From Polyangium sp. 15x6 (lineage in GTDB: Bacteria; Myxococcota_A; Polyangia; Polyangiales; Polyangiaceae): 64,000 bases of DNA. Position numbers and translations under genes: made by a program. Position 1 is the first letter of the stretch. Every line of letters starts with the position of its first letter. Shown piece by piece: positions 12,001 through 16,798 of the stretch. The notes under the pieces were generated by a model, which saw only the letters and a list, made by a program, of their open reading frames with translations, had not been told where the DNA came from and did no database searches. The DNA lies in the NCBI RefSeq assembly GCF_029960785.1, contig NZ_JASBQE010000001.1:1-64000 (forward strand), read 5' to 3'.

Positions 12001-14297
12001 TACGAACGCACGGCCCGCTCGGGCGCGCCGAGCTGCTCCTCGTAGATCCGCGCCGCGCGGAACGAGATGTCGAGCTTGACGTTCGGCTCGGTCGCCTTGT
12101 CCGCCGCGCCCGAGAGGAACTCGACGAGTCCCTCCCAGTCGTTCTGCGACGCGTAGAGCTCTTCGAGCCCGTCCCAGTCGCCCGACGCCACGTACGACTC
12201 ACGCAGCACGCGGAGCGCGCGCGCGTGCCCCGGCGAGAGCACGAGCACGCGACGCCACGTGCGCGCCGCCGCCACCGGATCCTTCAGCCGCTCCGCGTAC
12301 ACCGCGCCGAGCTTCTGCAGCGCGTTGAGCCGACCGGCGTCGTCCGTCGCCGCGTCCACGCGCCGCTCGAGCACCTCGGCCACCGTCGCGAAATCCTTGT
12401 CGCGCTCTGCTTGCTTCTCCAGCGCGTCGAGCACGCCGGGCGCCTGGGCGTCGAGCTCCAGGATCTGCTTGTAGTGCGCGATCGCGTCCGCGCCGCGATC
12501 GAGGCGCTCGGCCGCGAGCTTCGCCATCTCGCCGAGCAGCTCGATGCGCGCCGCGTCCTCCGTCCTCGGGAGCTGCGCCTCGTAGAGCGCGTAGAGCTGC
12601 GCCCACGAGCGCCGCTTCAGGTAGAGCTCCTTCAGCCGCGACTCGGCCTCTTCATCGCCCGGCGCCACCGCGAGCAGCGACTCGTAGGCCGACACCGCGT
12701 TCTGGACGTTCGAGAACTGATCGACCCAGCGGCGCGCCACCGCGCGGTAGAGGTTTGCCTTCTCCGCGTCGCTCGTCGAGAGCTCGGCGAGCTTCTGCTG
12801 GTAAGCGAGCAGGTCACGCCAGCGACCCAGCGTCTCGTAGACCCGCGTCAGCTCACGCACCGCGTCGATGTCCCGCTCGTCGAGCTGCACGATCTGCGTG
12901 AGCGCCGTGACGAGCGCCGCGTCGTTCTTCGCGCGGTCGCGGTAGACCGAAGCGATGTCGCGCAGCACCTGGATGCGACCCTGCACGTCGGTCTGCGGCG
13001 TGCGCTCGAGCTCCTGCCGGTAGAGCTCGACGAGGGCGTTGTAGCCCTCCGTCTGCATGTAGAGACGCTTCAGCGCATCGCGCGCGTCGCGGTTGTCCGG
13101 GTCCGTGCGCAGGATGTTCTTGTACTGATCGATCGCCTTGTGCGCGTTCTCGGTCGACTCGGCGAGCTTGGCGAGCTCCGAGGCGATCGCGCGTTTGTCG
13201 GCCCCGTCGGGCAGCGCGCGCTGCGCGTCGGTGAGGATCGCGTAGAGCCGCGCCTTGTCGCCCTTGGCGAGCAGGTGTTCCCGGAAAAACGACAGCATGC
13301 CGGCGTGCGTCGGATCGGCGCGACGCACGCGATCGAAGTACGCCTCCGCCGCCTGCGGCTGACCGCGCATGCGCCAGTGCACCATGCCGATCTGGATGAG
13401 CACGCCGAGCTCCTCGCCCGGCTTCACGCCGCCGCCCTTGAGCTGATCCTCGTAGAGCGCGACGAGCTCGTCCCATTGCTCGTTCGAGGTGAAATGGTCG
13501 GCGAGGAACGCGAGCGCGTCCGACTGACCGGGCTGCATGTCGAGCACCTGCGCGAAGGCGTCGCGGGCGCGGTTCTTGTCGCCGAGCTTCTCCGCCGCGA
13601 CGCGCCCGAGCTTGAGCCCTGCCGCGATGCGATCGTCCTTCGTCGCGCCCTCGCGCAGCGTGAACGAGAGCGCCCGCGTCACGCCGTCCCAGTCGGCGAC
13701 CTTCGCGCTCGCGCGCTCGAGTAGCCGCGTCGCGCGGCTGTTCTTCGGGTCGAGCGCGAGCGCGAGACCGATGAGCTCGTCGATCCGATCACGCGCCTCG
13801 CCGTGCCCGTACCGGAGCGCCATGTCCGCCGCGCTCGCGAGCAGCGAGCTCTTGAACGCGGGGCCGTCCGCGTTCTCGGACTCGGCCACGTAGCGGTCGA
13901 CGATCTCGCTCCACCGCTCGCGCTTCGCCGCGTCGCTCTCCAGCGCCTCGGCGGCGGCCTCGTCATCCGGCCGGAGCTCGAGCAGGCGCTCGTACGCGGC
14001 TCGTGCCTTGTCGGCATCGACGAGCTCCTCGTTGTAGATGCGCGCGAGCTCCGCCTGCATCGGCGGCTCGACGGGCGTCCCCGAGGCAAACGAGATCTCC
14101 AGCTCGAGGAGCTTGGCGACCGCGCCCCATTCTTTCCGCTCCTCTTGCTTGGCCCGCGCGAGCCCCAGGAGACGCTCCACGTCGTTCGTCGACGTGTCGG
14201 GGGCCGTCACTGCCTCCGAGAGATCGTTCCAGGCCGCCTCGTTCTCGGGATCGGACTGCAGGACCCCGAGGGCCACGCGAATTTTCTCAACGCTCAT
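3057..14297 (-). CDS. Giant tetratricopeptide-repeat protein (3,746 aa), AgmK/GltI-like in size and build
   Basis: The chain is almost entirely TPR-type helix pairs arranged in a super-repeat of about 100-110 residues. Each unit runs roughly as LxALYE...WxELxxxLExR, then ...A..EER..LLxRxAxLxEExL.D, then A...YxxxLxLDPxN..AxxxLExL; about 35 units fit in the chain. It opens with MSVEKIRVALGVLQSDPEN and ends with a canonical TPR, AEGDKDKALADLDIAFKIDP. I see no signal peptide, membrane helix or catalytic domain, so it should be a very long cytoplasmic (or unconventionally exported) scaffold. Myxobacteria carry a giant TPR protein of about 3,800 residues, AgmK/GltI, of the gliding machinery; the match here is of length and repeat type only. 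ATG 14297 is preceded by GGGGT in the SD region. It heads a unit with the DUF374 and aminotransferase genes. Confidence 0.9.
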   Translation of the reverse strand: MSVEKIRVALGVLQSDPENEAAWNDLSEAVTAPDTSTNDVERLLGLARAKQEERKEWGAVAKLLELEISFASGTPVEPPMQAELARIYNEELVDADKARAAYERLLELRPDDEAAAEALESDAAKRERWSEIVDRYVAESENADGPAFKSSLLASAADMALRYGHGEARDRIDELIGLALALDPKNSRATRLLERASAKVADWDGVTRALSFTLREGATKDDRIAAGLKLGRVAAEKLGDKNRARDAFAQVLDMQPGQSDALAFLADHFTSNEQWDELVALYEDQLKGGGVKPGEELGVLIQIGMVHWRMRGQPQAAEAYFDRVRRADPTHAGMLSFFREHLLAKGDKARLYAILTDAQRALPDGADKRAIASELAKLAESTENAHKAIDQYKNILRTDPDNRDARDALKRLYMQTEGYNALVELYRQELERTPQTDVQGRIQVLRDIASVYRDRAKNDAALVTALTQIVQLDERDIDAVRELTRVYETLGRWRDLLAYQQKLAELSTSDAEKANLYRAVARRWVDQFSNVQNAVSAYESLLAVAPGDEEAESRLKELYLKRRSWAQLYALYEAQLPRTEDAARIELLGEMAKLAAERLDRGADAIAHYKQILELDAQAPGVLDALEKQAERDKDFATVAEVLERRVDAATDDAGRLNALQKLGAVYAERLKDPVAAARTWRRVLVLSPGHARALRVLRESYVASGDWDGLEELYASQNDWEGLVEFLSGAADKATEPNVKLDISFRAARIYEEQLGAPERAVRSYERVLSVSPSDARAAAALVPIYEKEEKWGRLPALYEILLGATQDVEEQVSMLRKLAAVTGGPLADKQKALGYARRAYELDASEDGLSLLEAWSRAASSWGPFVEAVEARLKRDADLDGETRRALKLRLAEVYARELGKVDEAAATYRELVEADPTDEETIRELDALLRANEKKDDLRWLFQLRADQVEGEARAEILEEWATLEEEVFGDNAKAIELLHKVVEVTPARGEALRALSRLLIAAGEAAAGAEIVARHRDVSEGEQRGQCEVELATLYLEKLERPVDAFDAAVRALEILPHDTDAVGILARLLDKPETRAQAAQVLSIEYAETGDARREAHAIKVLLESETDTATRLALFLRLADVNEQKLRAVGTALDVVLGALNEFSSELTVWDRASELAARAGRPTDLAEAYRTHLVTARSAESEKKLPDDVEIELCERAAMLHDEQLGDPEGAMPYLDRVLAVDPTNERAFSRLKQILTNAERWGELEALYDKAAQGTPDQPTRISLLNDVAVIAEEIMSDAAKAIRYYERILTLDSFYEPALDALQRLYEREGRWKDLAALLERRLETATDEEAADIKLSLGRIYLDRLHEPALSLEHLERVLEQRPGDTEARQLVERLLEVGSLRLRAARVLEVVYEARDEVRQLVRVLEIRREGAQEEHERRELLRRVSTLRDDRLRDDAGAFATLSELVPLEPDDAVVRERFVDIGRRLAEHEKMATVLTAAADACSTPPTQGEILMVVAEICADMLGDLDRAEKVYRRVLSIDETDPNLVIPAAQALAGIYTGKGKHEALAEVLGIEVRLEEDLEKRRSLYRRIGEVYESVLEAPDKAIGAWRARMSDDPEDLEALSALERLYERTGEWRELVSILEARQTLSNDATERKRTMVRAAETLASKLDDVSGAISGWRNVSDEFGPEPATLSALEALYEKAERWSDLADTLDVHLSLATELDERLDLFARLGDVRRLHQSDLPGALDAYRQALVLDPANARCRSALEALLEDPEARRDAAETLHPLYEADGDSEKLLRVLEIEVETADSTGERLSNLQSALRTAEGPLGDTGRAFGYAVRGVREAAGEPEVAQWIETVERLAKATGRWAELSELYRSVVDSILDGDVQQDVRLRVGELARTKLDDKALAVEWYKNALEARSDDRRAMIALEELYGEANDAPNLLEILRQRVENAEDDVEKKRLLFRQAELQRDALKDPTGAIETYEALLDVELNPKAIDALETLYKESKRWEDLIKLYERQLDGAVGTPAELRVKIAKVAHERLEDVSRAFDELAEALVIDAAHVGAVGELEALLEASENPAHRARAGEMLEPVYLRRADWARVKMALDARLAASEDPSERRDLLTRLATLHEEQLEDYKAALETVAKLLHEDLGDEGVWHELERLAKVASAERRLAEIYSAELTEITVDDAQSAKLCRRTGEIYADLNDVTSALKWYRRAHEFEPESRELFSAIDGLLMKERRHEERVELYRSSLDYRYDKERLDALHTIARLERIELKQPEKSIETYRAALDVDESDARALDALTELYAELGRDQDLADLYLRRAEAAANGEAGAPYRLALARLLRDKIKDTSAAIDQLEAIVSDVPWHQEAIKELEALTRDDEHKARVVEILRPLYERSDDWRLLVKLNEERYHLASEVHEKVAVLRETAQLWETRGNDKSLAFRSMRAAFALDPEDGQTRAELERLATMLGAWERLCESYEQGIEKTTDDVVKRELLLAVAKVYDDKVDDPRRALGAYRRLSELDPSERDPLEAIDVLSMLLSDWQTLIAVLEKKSELASDDENAAIWRRIAETKLQMLDDEEGAIKAYERALELDPESTVTVDALIPLYEPRDAAQRLVELYARRVELAGSGEADLRYDLNVRAAERYEKSLDNRREAINALNAALDARPSDAAVLASLERLYRAEKMWDELLDNLKLQASTADTREARVKLRTAIGDLYAAELASPQDALEHYRLVLDDDATNDHAIKAIRAIGEGREELRLDAADALEPVLRAASRWEELVGVLEMRLKAQTEGSDRARTLRAIAIVEDEKLGKPLAAEGALLRALEDTPDDPELHAEIERLAERSEGFGRYCDALSQRAAATFDAVIAKDLWLRVGRIAEEKLKDDRRSVEAYAKAVEQAGDEPALLEALDRLYSRLGDNKALADVLERRVSAISNEREQANFQHRLATIQIEAFGEKSQGLATLKQALERAPDHGPSREALEKLTDERSLFEEAAEALENVYKSQGDHAALAKLYEKRIGFVATPTERVRLRLDLAKVLEDRSGDPKAAQSALEAALKDDPADVDVLAELERLAPITGGWAGAADALEKAVSEKSDLSTDSARDLWMRIAEWRKDKLADNAAAERALEQALKHDPTSETILRNIEGLQRAAGRERDLVGTLRRLAGLDGLGHLASDLRREAKGLAEGVLADDALSEAILRDMIKADDSDAWALAELTKVRDKAGDAKEVFDLLVRQAELAAEGEKIRDLKHRAASVAREKLSDDKKALDLYSQIFEDEPNDAKASDALRELYAKAGKHKELLNVLSRLVDLAETPSARATLRLESARICIEKLDATSEAMEHLRAILDEERTHEQATLLLSQLLEKTGRDDELAELLNTQIDLAKERGDLSAELVYSVRLGEVFENRLNNVPKAIETYKAVLERDGSHKGALLSLARLYEKKGDKAEAAKALETVLSSASGEEAVKTSLRLADLYTALKDEAAVRRVLEAGLKADERAADIRKKLHALYEKQQAWAELADLVKGDAEAATESGQKVQLFRKAAEIHLGKRNDPGAAADLLVKASELAPGDRELLLALCDAYSASGRGKQAAEVLQKIVESYGGRRSKELATIHHRLAKAYLAEGDKDKALADLDIAFKIDPGSIAILRDLGVLSMELGEATEEKAGRDAHFERAQKTFRALLLQKLDENSPISKAAAFYYIGRILHAQGDDKKAIQQLDRAIDADKNFAPAKELLAKLKK

Positions 14298-14349
14298 CGT
14301 TACCCCGGTCGGCGAAGCTCAACGACACGATCATCCGGTCACCCATACG

Positions 14350-14367
14350 CTGCACCTCGACGTGCAG
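14350..14367. promoter_or_regulatory. 18-base inverted repeat between divergent genes (possible operator)
   Basis: CTGCACCTCGACGTGCAG reads nearly the same on both strands (CTGCAC-N-TCGA-N-GTGCAG, symmetric except the two N positions). It sits in the 312-base gap between the divergent giant TPR gene and the 3-hydroxyacyl-CoA dehydrogenase gene, 53 bases from the TPR start. A TTGACG hexamer lies at 14440-14445 on the plus strand but has no convincing -10 partner. A dimeric repressor site is possible; nothing identifies the regulator. Confidence 0.35.
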
Positions 14368-14609
14368 CGTGGGCTCCTTGGACCAGACAGCTCGTCCTTC
14401 TCCCGCCATGCGTCACGAGAGAAGGATCCTCGTATTTATTTGACGCGAGCCGACTCTACGCTGCATTCGACCGGCGTATCAAGGTGCCGTTTCCATCCCG
14501 GCCCGGCCGTCCGCTCGCGGCGCGGCAAACCCGCGGGAAAGCTCCCATCCTCCCCCGGTGCGTCCTCGGCCGTTCCACGCGGCCGCACCTTGGGCTATCA
14601 AGCGGGCCC

Positions 14610-15506
14610 ATGAACGCTTCCTCCGTGAAACGGATTGGTGTCATCGGCGCTGGCCAGATGGGCCGCGGCATCGCGCAGGTCGCCGCCGCAGCCGGGATCG
14701 AGGTCGTCCTCTGCGACGCCTCCCTGGAGATCGCGGACAAGGGCAAGTCGCTGATCGGCAGTATCCTCGGAAAGCTCGTAGAAAAAGGGAAGTTGTCGGC
14801 CGACGATCATCGTGCATTGCTCGATCGCATCGTCCCTGCCGGCAGCATGACCGCCTTCTCGTCGGTCGAGCTCGCCGTCGAGGCCGCGACGGAGAACGTC
14901 GACATCAAGCTCGACCTCTTCTGCAAGGCCGACGCCGCGCTCGCGCCGGGCGCGATCCTCGCCTCGAACACCTCGTCCATCTCGATCACGCGCCTCGCCG
15001 CCGCGACGTCTCGGCCCGAGCGGGTCATCGGCATGCACTTCATGAACCCCGTCCCGCTCATGAAGCTCGTCGAGATCGTGCGTGGCGTGCAGACCTCGCC
15101 GGAGACCTACGCGCTCGTCCACGAGCTCTCGGTTCGTCTCGGCAAGACCGTGATCACCTCCGAGGATCGACCGGGCTTTCTGGTCAACCGCATGTTGATC
15201 CCCTTCCTCAACGAGGCTTGTTTCACCTTGCAGGAAGGCGTGGGCAGCCCCGAGGACATCGACACGGGCGCGAAGCTCGGCCTGAACCACCCGATGGGCC
15301 CGCTCGAGCTCGCGGACCTCATCGGCCTCGACACGGTCCTCGCGATCGCGGAGGTGCTCCACAAGGACCTCGGCGAGGACAAGTACCGCCCCGCCGCGCT
15401 CCTGCGGAACCTCGTCGCGGCCGGCTGGCTCGGCAAGAAGAGCGGCCGCGGCTTCTACGTGTACGACGAGAAGGGCCAGAAGACGAAAAGCAGTCTCGCC
15501 CGCTAA
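14610..15506 (+). CDS. hbd: 3-hydroxybutyryl-CoA (3-hydroxyacyl-CoA) dehydrogenase
   Basis: A 298-residue single-domain 3-hydroxyacyl-CoA dehydrogenase that oxidises (S)-3-hydroxyacyl-CoA to 3-ketoacyl-CoA with NAD+, or works in reverse for butyryl-CoA formation. It shows the Rossmann motif GVIGAGQMGRGIAQVAA near the N-terminus, the ASNTSSISIT segment, GMHFMNPVPLMKLVEIV with the catalytic histidine, DRPGFLVNRMLIPFLNEA, and NHPMGPLELADLIGLD. The length matches Hbd/PaaH. Start ATG 14610 is the first Met before the Rossmann fold; the much longer upstream open frame is antisense to the TPR gene and carries no domain. It faces an enoyl-CoA hydratase gene across a shared terminator, so the two adjacent beta-oxidation-type activities are convergent, not co-transcribed. 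Confidence 0.93.
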   Translation: MNASSVKRIGVIGAGQMGRGIAQVAAAAGIEVVLCDASLEIADKGKSLIGSILGKLVEKGKLSADDHRALLDRIVPAGSMTAFSSVELAVEAATENVDIKLDLFCKADAALAPGAILASNTSSISITRLAAATSRPERVIGMHFMNPVPLMKLVEIVRGVQTSPETYALVHELSVRLGKTVITSEDRPGFLVNRMLIPFLNEACFTLQEGVGSPEDIDTGAKLGLNHPMGPLELADLIGLDTVLAIAEVLHKDLGEDKYRPAALLRNLVAAGWLGKKSGRGFYVYDEKGQKTKSSLAR

Positions 15507-15518
15507 CCCCTCGTCAAG

Positions 15519-15545
15519 CCCCCTCTCCCGCGGGAGAGGGGGTTT
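15519..15545. terminator. Bidirectional terminator-like palindrome between convergent genes
   Basis: A perfect 24-base palindrome (arms CCCCCTCTCCCG and CGGGAGAGGGGG, 15519-15542) is followed on the plus strand by TTT. It lies between the stop codons of the convergent dehydrogenase and hydratase genes and could end both transcripts. Confidence 0.75.
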
Positions 15546-15557
15546 GGGGGTGAGCTC

Positions 15558-16352
15558 TCACCGCCCGAGGAACGTCGGCTTCGCCTTCGCCAGGAACGCC
15601 TTCATCCCCTCGCGCTGATCCTCCGATCCGAACAGCCCCGCGAACGCCTGCGCCTCGTGCTCGCACGCCGACGCGAGGTCGACGCCCTCGCCGTGCAGCA
15701 TCACGCGCTTGGCCGCCGCGACCGCGAGCGGCCCGCGCGACGCGATCTTCAGCGCCGTCTCCCGCGCCTTGAGGACGAGCTCCGCCGCCGGATGCACCGC
15801 GTTCACGAGCCCCATCGCGAGCGCTTGCTCCGCGCTCACCATGTCGCCCGTGAACACGAGCTCCCGCGCGCGCGCCGCGCCGACGCGCCGGAGCAGCCGC
15901 TGCGTCCCGCCGAACCCCGGCATCACGCCGAGCGTCACTTCGGGCAGCCCGAGCTTCGCGCCCTCGGCCGCGTAGATGAAGTCGCACGCGAGCGCGAGCT
16001 CCGAGCCTCCGCCGAGCGCGAATCCGTTCACCGCGGCGATCACCGGGAACGGCAGCGCCTCGATCCGATGACACAGCCGTTGCCCCGCGTCCGCGAACCG
16101 CTTCGCCGCCACCGGCGTCATCTCCGCCATTTCCCCGATGTCCGCGCCTGCCACGAACGCCTTGCCCGCGCCCGTCAGGATCGCCGCGCGCACCGCGTCT
16201 TCTCCAGCACCTTCGGTCGCGAGTGCTTCGAACACGCGAGCGAGCTCTGCCACGAGGTGCGCGTTCAGCGCGTTCAGCTTGCTGGGCCGGTTGATCGTGA
16301 GCGTCGCGATCGGGCCGGTCCGCTCCACCAGGACGAGGTCGGTATCCGTCAT
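15558..16352 (-). CDS. Enoyl-CoA hydratase/isomerase (crotonase family)
   Basis: A 264-residue crotonase. It has the acyl-CoA binding motif AFVAGADIGEM (65-75), the oxyanion-hole region NGFALGGGSELALACD (109-124) and both catalytic glutamates of true hydratases, E118 in GGGSE and E138 in LPEVTLGVMPGFGGTQRL. The C-terminal part (EHEAQAFAGLFGSEDQREGM...) is the usual trimer and CoA-binding helix region. It should hydrate trans-2-enoyl-CoA to 3-hydroxyacyl-CoA, the substrate of the dehydrogenase encoded next to it on the other strand. ATG 16352 begins the family-like sequence MTDTDLVLVERTGPIATL; the frame upstream is Arg/Pro-rich noise. Confidence 0.93.
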   Translation of the reverse strand: MTDTDLVLVERTGPIATLTINRPSKLNALNAHLVAELARVFEALATEGAGEDAVRAAILTGAGKAFVAGADIGEMAEMTPVAAKRFADAGQRLCHRIEALPFPVIAAVNGFALGGGSELALACDFIYAAEGAKLGLPEVTLGVMPGFGGTQRLLRRVGAARARELVFTGDMVSAEQALAMGLVNAVHPAAELVLKARETALKIASRGPLAVAAAKRVMLHGEGVDLASACEHEAQAFAGLFGSEDQREGMKAFLAKAKPTFLGR

Positions 16353-16798
16353 GGCGCCCGCGTTACCAGGGCGCGGCCCCGGTGGGAAGCCGGGACGAGG
16401 CGTCGACGCGGTGTGCCGTGAGGGCAAAAAAAAGTCGCGCAGCGCACCGGTTGGGGGGGGCGGACCGGCACGCGCGCGACGAGTTGGAGTGTGACACCCG
16501 CGCGCTCCTTGTCGAGCGCAAGTGCGCGACTCGTGCACGGAAACGACGATCGACCGGGCCGATCCAACACGTCTACATCGTCACGTTACGGAGCCGGTGT
16601 CTCCGTCATGCGCAGGTCGTTGTGCCCGGGACTACTTGACGCAGAAAAAGAGACCGAACGGGCAGAACCGAGAGGCGCACACCGATCGGGACGTGATGCA
16701 TGGTCCCTCGGCGGGCCGCCCTCCAAACGCGCTTTGGGACTCGACCAGAACGCAACCGATCTTGTCCCCGCGTGCGACTCGGGGTGAAACTGCCGGGT
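16353..16798. other. 446-base intergenic region without a supported gene
   Basis: The gap separates the divergent crotonase and STAND NTPase genes. No small ORF here has a coding look. Features seen: an A-run near 16426-16434, a short hairpin (GCGCTC 16502-16507 with GAGCGC 16514-16519), and a TTGACG at about 16636 without a matching -10. The promoters of both flanking genes presumably lie here but I cannot place them. Confidence 0.5.

Noticed and set aside
3162-13724. A 3,520-codon open frame on the plus strand opposite the giant TPR gene
   Set aside because: It is rich in Arg, Leu and Glu with no domain pattern and mirrors the repeat codon bias (GAGCTC-type codons) of the real gene. Length alone is explained by extreme GC content and repeated codons.
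16587-16605. Small hairpin ACGGAG/CTCCGT as a terminator or riboswitch
   Set aside because: Six base pairs, no T tract and no gene end nearby; in such GC-rich DNA this occurs by chance.
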